Below, in pieces: positions 17,220 through 24,073 of a stretch of DNA of 64,000 nt. The first letter of the stretch is position 1; each line of letters begins with the position of its first letter. Origin of the DNA: Proteiniphilum acetatigenes DSM 18083. GTDB lineage: Bacteria; Bacteroidota; Bacteroidia; Bacteroidales; Dysgonomonadaceae. The stretch spans positions 62,001 to 126,000 of the forward strand of contig NZ_KB905697.1 in NCBI RefSeq assembly GCF_000380985.1. Reading direction: 5' to 3'. The notes under the pieces were generated by a model. It saw only the letters and a list, made by a program, of their open reading frames with translations, made no database searches and was not told the origin of the DNA. Both the position numbers and the translations under genes were made by a program.

Positions 17220-18884
17220 ATGCTAGAAAAATTTGTAAAGAAAACCTCATTCAGTTCGCATCAGGATTTTATCGACCATTACGATATCTCGGTTCCCGAA
17301 AACTTCAATTTTGCTTATGATGTGACAGATGAATGGGCGCGAACAAACCCCGGAAAACGGGCGCTCTGCTGGACTAACGACAAAGGGGCACACAGGGATC
17401 TTACGTTCGGCGAACTGAAAACGCTGTCAGACAAGACAGCCTCATTCTTCCAATCGCTCGGCATCGGAAAAGGAGATATGGTAATGCTTATCCTGAAAAG
17501 AAGCATCGAGTTTTGGCCGGCCATCCTGGCGCTACACAAGATCGGAGCCATAGCGATCCCGGCAACCCATCTGCTGACCGATAAAGATATCGTTTATCGT
17601 AACAATGCGGCAGATATAAAGGCGATTGTAGCCGTACAGGATGAAAACCTGATTGAGCATGTGAATCTGGCAATGGCTAAATCGCCTACGGTACAACACC
17701 GTATTATGGTGGGTGATCCCATTCCCGAAGGGTGGATCGACTTTCACCGGGGAGTGGAAGAAGCGGTTCCGTTCATCAGACCGGAAAAGGTAAACGATAA
17801 CGACGATATCATGCTCCTTTATTTTACTTCCGGTACTACGGGGCAACCCAAGATGGTGATACACGATTTCACCTATCCCTTAGGACATATCACTACCGCC
17901 AAATACTGGCATAACCTGCATGAGGATAGCGTACACCTGACCGTGGCAGATACCGGATGGGCCAAAGCGGTATGGGGAAAGCTATATGGACAATGGATTG
18001 TGGGCGCCTGCATATTTGTCTACGACTTCGACGGCCGTTTTATTCCACACGATATGCTCCGGATGATATCGGAATACAAAGTCACTTCGTTTTGTGCTCC
18101 CCCGACCATCTTCCGGTTCCTGATCCGTGAAGACCTGGCCAAATATGATCTTTCGGCACTGGAATACTGCACCACCGCGGGAGAAGCTCTCAACCCATCA
18201 GTATTCGAGACTTTTTATAAACTGACCGGTATTAAGATGATGGAGGCATTCGGGCAGACTGAGACAGCCCCTACTATCATCACTTTCCCCTGGATGGAAC
18301 CCAAACCGGGCGCGATGGGTGTCCCCAACCCTCTTTACAAGATGGATCTTCTGACCCACGATGGACGTGCGGCCGAAGATGGGGAACAGGGAGAGATCGT
18401 CTTCTATACCGACGGAAAGCGTCCTCTTTCTCTGTTCAAAGGCTATTATCGTGATGAAACGCTTACCCGGGAAGTATACGCGGATCATATTTATCATACG
18501 GGCGATATGGCCTGGCGTGATGAGGACGGCTACTACTGGTTTGTAGGGCGTACCGACGACGTGATCAAGAGTTCCGGTTACCGCATCGGCCCGTTTGAAG
18601 TGGAAAGCGCTGTAATGACCCACCCTGCCGTGGTGGAATGCGCCATCACCGGCGTACCCGATGAGATCAGGGGGCAGATCATCAAGGCAACCATCGTGCT
18701 GGCAGAAGAATATAAAGCGCAAGCGGGCGATGAACTGGCTAAAGAGATTCAGGAGCATGTAAAAAATGTAACGGCTCCCTACAAATACCCGCGATTGATT
18801 GAATTCGTAAATGAACTACCCAAAACGATCAGCGGAAAGATCCGACGGGTGGAGATACGCGAAAGAACGGGAAAACAGGAGTGA
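17220..18884 (+). CDS. AMP-binding acyl-CoA synthetase (acetyl/medium-chain type)
   Basis: This cytoplasmic acid-CoA ligase of the ANL superfamily (554 residues) activates a carboxylic acid via an acyl-AMP. The AMP-binding motif YFTSGTTGQPK is at 201-211, the A5 region is EAFGQTETAP, the A8 hinge region is YWFVGRTDDVIKSSGYRIGPFEVES, and the acetylatable lysine is in PKTISGKIRR (Lys540). The pattern resembles ACSM-type medium-chain or aromatic acyl-CoA synthetases more than acetate-specific Acs. Its partner is the XRE-cupin regulator upstream. An inverted repeat, AGATTCAA...TTGAATCT, lies in the downstream gap and may help end the transcript. Confidence 0.9.
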   Translation: MLEKFVKKTSFSSHQDFIDHYDISVPENFNFAYDVTDEWARTNPGKRALCWTNDKGAHRDLTFGELKTLSDKTASFFQSLGIGKGDMVMLILKRSIEFWPAILALHKIGAIAIPATHLLTDKDIVYRNNAADIKAIVAVQDENLIEHVNLAMAKSPTVQHRIMVGDPIPEGWIDFHRGVEEAVPFIRPEKVNDNDDIMLLYFTSGTTGQPKMVIHDFTYPLGHITTAKYWHNLHEDSVHLTVADTGWAKAVWGKLYGQWIVGACIFVYDFDGRFIPHDMLRMISEYKVTSFCAPPTIFRFLIREDLAKYDLSALEYCTTAGEALNPSVFETFYKLTGIKMMEAFGQTETAPTIITFPWMEPKPGAMGVPNPLYKMDLLTHDGRAAEDGEQGEIVFYTDGKRPLSLFKGYYRDETLTREVYADHIYHTGDMAWRDEDGYYWFVGRTDDVIKSSGYRIGPFEVESAVMTHPAVVECAITGVPDEIRGQIIKATIVLAEEYKAQAGDELAKEIQEHVKNVTAPYKYPRLIEFVNELPKTISGKIRRVEIRERTGKQE

Positions 18885-18960
18885 TCTCGTATAAAAGATG
18901 TAATTTTGTGAAATAGATTCAAGATTCAAGATTTAAAATTTAAGATTTTGAATCTAAATA

Positions 18961-19044
18961 GCAAATCAGCGTAGTCAATTAACAATCAGCGTAGCTAAAT
19001 CTGGAATATTGAATCTGAATTGCAAATCGACGTAGTCAAATCTG
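18961..19044. repeat. Three direct repeats of an AATCRRCGTAGTCAAATCTG-like unit
   Basis: Copies are at 18961-18978, 18981-19004 and 19022-19044. All share an AATC(AG/GA)CGTAG core followed by CTAAATCTG or TCAAATCTG. They lie in the leader region of fabD. No promoter box is clear. Confidence 0.7.
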
Positions 19045-19066
19045 AAATTAAAAATAAATTAATTAT

Positions 19067-19948
19067 ATGAAGAAAGCATACGTATTTCCCGGTCAGGGAG
19101 CCCAGTTTGTGGGTATGGGCAAAGAGTTGTACGAAACATCGCCCTTAGCGAAAGAGTTATTTGAAAAAGCAAACGAAATACTGGGATTCCGGATCACCGA
19201 CCTGATGTTTGCCGGAACGGATGAAGACCTGAAACAGACAAAGGTTACACAACCTGCTATCTTTCTCCACTCGGTGATTCTGGCAAAAACGCTGGGAGAA
19301 GAGTTCCAGCCCGATATGACTGCCGGCCATTCGCTCGGAGAGTTTTCAGCATTGGTAGCTGCGGGAGCCTTATCGTTCGAAGATGGCCTAAAACTGGTAT
19401 ATGCCCGCGCGTTGGCCATGCAAAAGGCGTGTGAAGCCAATCCCTCCACCATGGCAGCCATTCTTGCGCTTCCCGACGAAAAGGTGGAAGAGATCTGCGC
19501 ATCGATTGATGATGTGGTTGTTCCCGCCAATTACAACTGCCCGGGACAGATCGTGATCTCCGGTTCCAATAGTGGAATAGAAAAAGCCTGCGAACTGATG
19601 AAAGAGGCAGGCGCTAAACGTGCCTTACCCCTGAAGGTAGGCGGTGCTTTCCACTCACCGCTGATGGAACCTGCCCGTGTAGAATTGTCGGATGCCATTG
19701 AATCGACCCGTTTCTCGGCTCCCGTCTGCCCTGTGTACCAGAATGTATCCACCACAGGCGAAACAGATCCCGACACAATCAAGCAGAATCTGATTGCACA
19801 GCTTACCTCACCGGTAAAATGGACACAATCGGTACAACAGATGATTGCCGACGGCGCCACGGAGTTTGTAGAACTTGGTCCCGGCAGCGTGTTGCAAGGA
19901 CTTATCTCCAAGATCGACAGAAACGTTACCGTCTCAGGAAAACAATAA
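19067..19948 (+). CDS. fabD: Malonyl-CoA:ACP transacylase
   Basis: FabD loads malonyl groups onto acyl carrier protein for fatty-acid synthesis in the cytoplasm. The 293-residue protein has FPGQGAQ at 7-13, the nucleophile Ser89 in GHSLGEFSAL, Arg114 and the catalytic His196 in GGAFHSPLM, plus GPGSVLQGL near the C-terminus. The length is normal. It is monocistronic, with a strong terminator following. Confidence 0.96.
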   Translation: MKKAYVFPGQGAQFVGMGKELYETSPLAKELFEKANEILGFRITDLMFAGTDEDLKQTKVTQPAIFLHSVILAKTLGEEFQPDMTAGHSLGEFSALVAAGALSFEDGLKLVYARALAMQKACEANPSTMAAILALPDEKVEEICASIDDVVVPANYNCPGQIVISGSNSGIEKACELMKEAGAKRALPLKVGGAFHSPLMEPARVELSDAIESTRFSAPVCPVYQNVSTTGETDPDTIKQNLIAQLTSPVKWTQSVQQMIADGATEFVELGPGSVLQGLISKIDRNVTVSGKQ

Positions 19949-19972
19949 ATTTCAGGTATTTAAATGAGTTTG

Positions 19973-20007
19973 AACCGGAGTAGGATATAGTACTTACTCC
20001 GGTTTTT
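19973..20007 (+). terminator. Rho-independent terminator after fabD
   Basis: A 10-bp stem AACCGGAGTA/TACTCCGGTT is followed directly by a T run, 25 bases after the fabD stop. Confidence 0.9.
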
Positions 20008-20039
20008 CAATGTCCATTAAGGTTTCTTATCTAATTTTT

Positions 20040-20071
20040 TTTGTTAAAATCGAATTTAGAAAATACATTTG
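20040..20071 (+). promoter_or_regulatory. Promoter for the DUF4919 gene
   Basis: TTTG (20040-20043), 20 bases and TACATTTG (20064-20071) form a near-perfect Bacteroides promoter, with a leader of about 35 bases. Confidence 0.8.
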
Positions 20072-20109
20072 TATTGTAACGCGATTACTAACACAGAAAA
20101 CAGAAAACT

Positions 20110-20811
20110 ATGCAAAAATTATTGTTCATATTTACACTCATTGCGTCTGTGACACTTTCGGCACACGCACAGGAAGAGTTTTTCAGCGCTCCCGATTTTG
20201 CGCAGATCGAAAGAAACATAAAAGAGCCGACTTCTACCTACTATTATCCCAAATTGATGGAGAAATATATGGCCGGAGACGAGAAAATGACCCTCGAGGA
20301 AGGACGACATCTCTATTTCGGTTTTATCTATCAGCCGCAATACATGCCGGTTGACACCTCCTCATATAACAATAAACTGGCAGAAGTATTATCCAAAAAG
20401 TCATTCACTTCAAATGATTATACCAATATCCTGGAATACTCAAATGCACTGTTGCTCGAAGATCCGTTCAACCTGCGTGCATTGAACGCGAAATTGCTGG
20501 TGTATGCACAACAGAACAATACCGAAGAGTATAAAAGAGTGGCACAACAACGGCGAGTAGTGCAGAATGCTATTGCGGGCACCGGTGACGGGATGTCGGA
20601 TAAAACTCCGTTTTACGTGATCAAGGTGGCTCATGAATATGACATCCTTCCTTTTCTGGGTTACAACTTTGGTGGTAATGATAAAATTATCTCAAGCAAA
20701 AAGATAAATTATCTAACCCTCGGAGATAACCGATTCGGCGTAGAGAGAGTATATTTCAATATTGCTCCCGTTATTGATCATGTGAGTTCACGCGGCGGAG
20801 GAAAAATGTAA
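20110..20811 (+). CDS. DUF4919 domain-containing secreted protein
   Basis: The 233-residue protein has a signal peptide ending in AHAQ. The remainder is a TPR-like alpha-helical domain (LYFGFIYQPQYMP, AEVLSKKSFTSNDYTNILEYSNALLLEDPFNLRALN read in parts) of the DUF4919 type, with a conserved-looking C-terminal LGDNRFGVERVYFNIAP. The function is unknown and no catalytic residues are visible. It has its own strong promoter and a terminator immediately after the stop. Confidence 0.82.
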   Translation: MQKLLFIFTLIASVTLSAHAQEEFFSAPDFAQIERNIKEPTSTYYYPKLMEKYMAGDEKMTLEEGRHLYFGFIYQPQYMPVDTSSYNNKLAEVLSKKSFTSNDYTNILEYSNALLLEDPFNLRALNAKLLVYAQQNNTEEYKRVAQQRRVVQNAIAGTGDGMSDKTPFYVIKVAHEYDILPFLGYNFGGNDKIISSKKINYLTLGDNRFGVERVYFNIAPVIDHVSSRGGGKM

Positions 20812-20840
20812 AGTGGTTGTCAAAACCACTTTCTTTTTTT
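20810..20840 (+). terminator. Convergent terminator shared by the DUF4919 gene and corA
   Basis: The stem AAAGTGGTT/AACCACTTT with a short loop is followed by TTTTTTT on the plus strand. It overlaps the end of the DUF4919 frame and the final codons of corA on the minus strand, where a shorter T run follows. It may act in both directions. Confidence 0.75.
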
Positions 20841-21872
20841 AAAATACCAAAGCATCCCGATGGCGATCAACAACATTACTCCCCAGACTATGAAATAACC
20901 ATGCCGCCAATGTAGTTCCGGTATATTGTCAAAATTCATTCCATAGACACCCACTACAAATGTGAGCGGGATAAATATTACCGAGAAGATGGTAAGCAGC
21001 GCCATTATATCACTCAGTTTGGTACTCATGGAAGAATGATAAATATTTAACTCATCGTACAATAGTTCACGATAGTAATCCAGCAGTTCTACAGCCTGGT
21101 TTATATTATCTTGAAGTTCTTTATAGTGTTTCCCGTTTACCGGGGCAATATAATCGCTTTCCGATTTCACAAGCCCTATGATCATCTCCCTTGCAGGTCT
21201 TATATAACGCCCTAAATTACTCAGTTCACGCTTGAGAAGATTAATTATTTTGAGTGTCTCCCTACCGGGATCCATAATCATCTCGTTTTCCAGGTTTTCA
21301 ATCTTTTCGCCAAGTCCTCCCAAAATAAAGATATAATTATCAATTACTACATCCAGCAGGGCAAAGGCCAGATAATCGGCGCCCAATGTCCTGAATCTCT
21401 TGGAATGCTTCCTGATCCGCTCCCTGACCGGATTAAACAAGTCGCTCTTCTCTTCCTGAAAAGTGACAAGCAGGTTATCCATTACCACAAGACTCAGGTT
21501 GTCGACAGATACCCGGTTTTTCCCTTCGTTGAGTTCCATCATCTTTATGGAAACAAAAAGGCCCTTATCGAATTCTTCCATCTGAGGACGTGTACCCGGT
21601 TCCATCACATCTGATAAAATATCGGCCGGGATTTGCAGGGTACCTACCAACTCTCCCATCAATTTCTCATCATGCAATCCGTCGATATTCAACCAAATGA
21701 GTGTTTCACTGTTTTTATAAGGCAGGAGTTCTTCTACCGACCGGATTGTCGACTCGTTCACTTTCTCAAAATCGATCTCAAAAAGTGTCATCCGGATCTC
21801 TCCGGAACGATGCCGGCCACGAAACTTCAGTTCGTACGGCGAGAGTCCTATATCTTCTTTGCGTTTAAGCAT
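20820..21872 (-). CDS. corA: CorA-type magnesium/cobalt channel
   Basis: This pentameric inner-membrane Mg2+/Co2+ channel has a long cytoplasmic N-terminal domain, the long helix leading to the pore (SMSTKLSDIMALLTIFSVIF region) and the signature YGMNFD before the final membrane helix (GYFIVWGVMLLIAIGMLWYF). The ATG at 21872 (MLKRKEDIGL, 350 residues) overlaps the end of the upstream higA-like gene by 8 bases and is preferred over a frame extension to 21935. The two genes are likely cotranscribed from the promoter near 22194. Confidence 0.9.
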   Translation of the reverse strand: MLKRKEDIGLSPYELKFRGRHRSGEIRMTLFEIDFEKVNESTIRSVEELLPYKNSETLIWLNIDGLHDEKLMGELVGTLQIPADILSDVMEPGTRPQMEEFDKGLFVSIKMMELNEGKNRVSVDNLSLVVMDNLLVTFQEEKSDLFNPVRERIRKHSKRFRTLGADYLAFALLDVVIDNYIFILGGLGEKIENLENEMIMDPGRETLKIINLLKRELSNLGRYIRPAREMIIGLVKSESDYIAPVNGKHYKELQDNINQAVELLDYYRELLYDELNIYHSSMSTKLSDIMALLTIFSVIFIPLTFVVGVYGMNFDNIPELHWRHGYFIVWGVMLLIAIGMLWYFKKRKWF

Positions 21873-22164
21873 AACGGAATTTCTCCAAATGAACAGGATG
21901 GAGAAGCAAATTCCGACGCTCTTCCTCCAAATCATAAGTCCTTTGCAAACGTAACCAGAAGTCAGCTTTTCCTCCGAAAACAGCTTCTATCCTCAATGCT
22001 ATATTAGGGGTAATACCTCCCCGCCGATTCAGTATTTTAGATAATGTCAAACGGCTAACCTTCAACATACCAGCAGCTTCTTTGATAGTTATTCCGGCGG
22101 GTTTGATTACATCTTCAAGTAAAATTTCTCCCGGATGAATGTGTATATCCTGATGTTTATTCAT
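21865..22164 (-). CDS. higA: HigA-type XRE antitoxin/regulator without a HigB partner
   Basis: The 99-residue helix-turn-helix protein begins IHIHPGEILLEDVIKPAGITIKEAA and continues with VSRLTLSKILNRRGGITPNIALRIEAVFGGKADFWLRLQ (read in parts), the pattern of HigA/VapI antitoxins. The ATG at 22164 lies 30 bases after a TATATTTG promoter box, so the in-frame extension to 22254 is rejected. HigB-type toxins normally sit next to such genes, but the 125 bases upstream hold only a promoter and the slipin terminator. Its stop overlaps corA, so it may regulate that operon. Confidence 0.85.
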   Translation of the reverse strand: MNKHQDIHIHPGEILLEDVIKPAGITIKEAAGMLKVSRLTLSKILNRRGGITPNIALRIEAVFGGKADFWLRLQRTYDLEEERRNLLLHPVHLEKFRYA

Positions 22165-22193
22165 AATCGTCTTTAGTGATAATCTGAGGGATT

Positions 22194-22201
22194 CAAATAT
22201 A
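22194..22201 (-). promoter_or_regulatory. Promoter -7 box for higA-corA
   Basis: TATATTTG on the minus strand, with TTTT at the right distance (19 bases) for -33, lies 30 bases before the HigA ATG. Confidence 0.6.
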
Positions 22202-22237
22202 CAGTATTTATTTGAAAAGTAAAATCCCTTATAAATT

Positions 22238-22270
22238 AAAAACCGCCCTGACATATGCCAAAGCGGTTTT
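22238..22270 (-). terminator. Terminator after the slipin gene
   Basis: The stem AAAACCGC/GCGGTTTT is followed by a T-rich run on the minus strand, 20 bases after the slipin stop. It separates that unit from higA-corA. Confidence 0.8.
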
Positions 22271-22289
22271 ACCTTCTTGCTTTAATCAT

Positions 22290-23384
22290 TTACTTCGAAA
22301 AGATATCTTTTAACTGCCCTACAATATTTCCACTTCCGGATATGGTAATCTCACCGATCTTGTCGGCAATTTTCTCCACGTATTCCATCTCTTTCAGTTT
22401 CCACAACATTTCGTTCTCCTCCATCAATTTGGCAGTATTGAGCATACTCCGTACGGAAGCTGTTTCTTCGCGACGCATAATGATATTTGCCTGCGCTTTC
22501 TTTTCTGCAACCAGTACCTGATTCATGATCTCTTTCATATCACCGGGCAGAATAATATCTCTCACACCTGCATCCAAAACCTTTACACCAAGCGCCTCTG
22601 CCCTGGCAACACTCTCGTTCAGAATCTCTTTGCTCAGCGTATCTTTCCGCGTAAGCAGTTCATCCAACGTCAACGCACCTACAAATCCGCGCAACACCAA
22701 TTGCATCAACACATACAGTTGTTTGTCATATTCCTTGTTATCGATCAGCGCTTTCCGGATATTATCTACCTGATATTTTACAAAGAAACTGATACGCAAC
22801 GTTGCCTTATCTTTCGACAACAATTCCTGGCCTGAGATCTCCATCTGCTGTACACGCAGATCTACTGCCCTTATCTCAACGGGTGTGCTATTATTCCAAA
22901 AATAATAGGTACCGGACTTCAATTCTTCTTTCAACTGATTATCAATCAAAAGCAGTCCTCTCTCAAAAGCTCCTACCGTAAATTTACGCAGAACTACCCG
23001 CAATTTAGCATTCTCATAAGACGATTTAGGGATACGCTCATCAATAGTCAGGCTATCCGTATCGACAAGTAAAAATTCATACGCTTTTACACCTTTCCAG
23101 AAAGCATAACGTCCGGTTATGTAAACCTCTTTCAGGATCGAATTTTCATACACCAGCAATAATTGGTTTTCCTTTACGGTGATCACCTCCAGCCGGGAAA
23201 TCACATCCTCATTTTTCAATACAATATCCAAATCCAATTCACTCCTGAATGGAACCATTGTGTCGAATATCTTCACTTCTCCACCCCACAACCAATGCGC
23301 ACCTTCATCCAGTACTCTTTTAACTGATCCGTTTTTCACGACCAAACCTACTTTGTAGGCTTCAATTTTTACTCTCTTCATCAT
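22290..23384 (-). CDS. Slipin/SPFH (band 7) family protein
   Basis: The 364-residue protein has an SPFH domain spanning about 105-290. It shows RGLLLIDNQLKEELKSGTYYFW, VEIRAVDLRVQQMEISGQELLSKDKATLRI and the helical end RAEALGVKVLDAGVRDIILPGDMKEIMNQVLVAEKKAQANIIMRREE (read in parts). The N-terminal 100 residues look like a degenerate repeat of the same fold (KVGLVVKNGSVKRVLDEGAHWLW). No membrane segment is visible, so it may be a cytoplasmic or peripheral scaffold. The start is one of two adjacent ATGs. The upstream leader of about 590 bases contains a tRNA-like RNA, and the gene is divergent from a WYL regulator. Slipins occur in RNA-repair operons elsewhere, as I recall. Confidence 0.85.
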   Translation of the reverse strand: MMKRVKIEAYKVGLVVKNGSVKRVLDEGAHWLWGGEVKIFDTMVPFRSELDLDIVLKNEDVISRLEVITVKENQLLLVYENSILKEVYITGRYAFWKGVKAYEFLLVDTDSLTIDERIPKSSYENAKLRVVLRKFTVGAFERGLLLIDNQLKEELKSGTYYFWNNSTPVEIRAVDLRVQQMEISGQELLSKDKATLRISFFVKYQVDNIRKALIDNKEYDKQLYVLMQLVLRGFVGALTLDELLTRKDTLSKEILNESVARAEALGVKVLDAGVRDIILPGDMKEIMNQVLVAEKKAQANIIMRREETASVRSMLNTAKLMEENEMLWKLKEMEYVEKIADKIGEITISGSGNIVGQLKDIFSK

Positions 23385-23639
23385 AATATCTTGTTTTAAC
23401 GATTTTCATCTTAAATGAAAATAATGGTTTTTCGCCATCCGGTATTCGCGGGAAAAGAATGAGCCATACTGTCTACAGGATAGAAAATCTTTTTTCCTGA
23501 TTCATCTCATCATGAAACACTTCACAAGGATTGAACCAGAGAAAGCCAACCTCTTTTCCGGCCTACAAATAAGACATGATTCAATTCACAGGCAAACACC
23601 AGATCGTTCAGTCCGTTTTCCGGGGAAAACATCATAAAC

Positions 23640-23836
23640 CGGCTAAAACCATTATTTTCAAAGATCTGATTTACTACACTACGAGTGTAGCGGTCTACCA
23701 TTGAGCTAACTTGCTCCACAGGCAAGTGCAGGATTCGAACCTGCGACAAAGCTAATACTCTACCCACTGAGTTATCCCGTTTCCGGGAGCGGGATTCGAA
23801 CCCGCGACACTTAGCGCTTGATGGCCGTTTTTTGGG
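23640..23836 (-). ncRNA. Candidate permuted tRNA-like (Y-RNA-like) RNA
   Basis: Read on the minus strand, module 1 has T-arm GCGGGTTCGAATCCCGC (23789-23805). It is followed by TCCCG-GAAA-CGGGA (23775-23788), TA, and D-arm ACTC-AGTGGGTA-GAGT (23757-23772). It is closed by GCTAA (23811-23815) pairing with TTAGC (23751-23755). Module 2 has T-arm GCAGGTTCGAATCCTGC (23728-23744), the acceptor-like hairpin ACTTGC...GCAAGT (23709-23727), TA, and an imperfect D-arm (23692-23706). One spacer base later comes a 17-nt anticodon-like hairpin (23674-23690) with loop CTCGTAG. T-loop TTCGAAT and D-loop GG are kept in both. The 5' and 3' acceptor halves pair across the junctions, not within a normal tRNA order. 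Outer pairings CAAG/CTTTG and CCAT/ATGG (23817-23824 with 23649-23663) may close the whole RNA. Confidence 0.7.
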
Positions 23837-23978
23837 AAACAACCGAAACCTTCAAGTCAAGCTGAACAGAAACAAATGATACCCTAACGGGCAAATTATC
23901 CTGCAATAGCGCCATACAGAAACGCCCAACAAGACCCGCCTGATATTTTAATGAACTCCTCATTTCTTGTTTACTCTG

Positions 23979-23986
23979 CAAAGATA
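23979..23986 (-). promoter_or_regulatory. Promoter -7 box for the tRNA-like RNA/slipin transcript
   Basis: TATCTTTG on the minus strand matches TAnnTTTG. No TTTG is found at 19-21 bases upstream; the inverted repeat at 23996-24016 occupies that place, which suggests an activator-dependent promoter. Confidence 0.5.
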
Positions 23987-23995
23987 ATCACAGCA

Positions 23996-24016
23996 CTACG
24001 CAACCATTTTGCGCAG
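23996..24016. promoter_or_regulatory. 21-bp inverted repeat, candidate operator of the WYL regulator
   Basis: Arms CTACGCAA and TTGCGCAG (7 of 8 complementary) are separated by CCATT. The right arm overlaps the TTTG -33 box of the WYL promoter, and the whole repeat lies in the -33 region of the opposing promoter. It is placed to control both transcripts. Confidence 0.6.
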
Positions 24017-24038
24017 TTAAAATTTATTTTTATATTTG
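24008..24038 (+). promoter_or_regulatory. Promoter for the WYL gene
   Basis: TTTG (24008-24011), 19 bases and TATATTTG (24031-24038) match the Bacteroides consensus exactly. The WYL ATG follows 36 bases later. Confidence 0.8.
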
Positions 24039-24073
24039 TGGTTATTTTCTGATTATAAATAAATTGGAACCAG

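Noticed and set aside
20820-21935. Longer corA, higA, Crp, rpoZ and YgjP starts
   Set aside because: The in-frame extensions run through promoter boxes or preceding genes, and the shorter starts fit family N-termini.
22255-22773. Plus-strand frames opposite the slipin gene as a possible HigB toxin
   Set aside because: They are Ser/Ile-rich shadows of the slipin codons with no RelE-like sequence.
23674-23820. Ordinary tRNA genes (for example Thr-CGT) or simple decayed tRNA genes
   Set aside because: No segment has a complete acceptor, D, anticodon and T order. The acceptor halves pair only in permuted order, and the pairing is too good for random decay.
23522-23842. A 106-codon minus-strand frame with an N-terminal CRGFESRS-like stretch
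   Set aside because: It is the translation of the tRNA-like arms (GGTTCGAATCCC reads as GFES). It has no domain and is better explained by the structured RNA.
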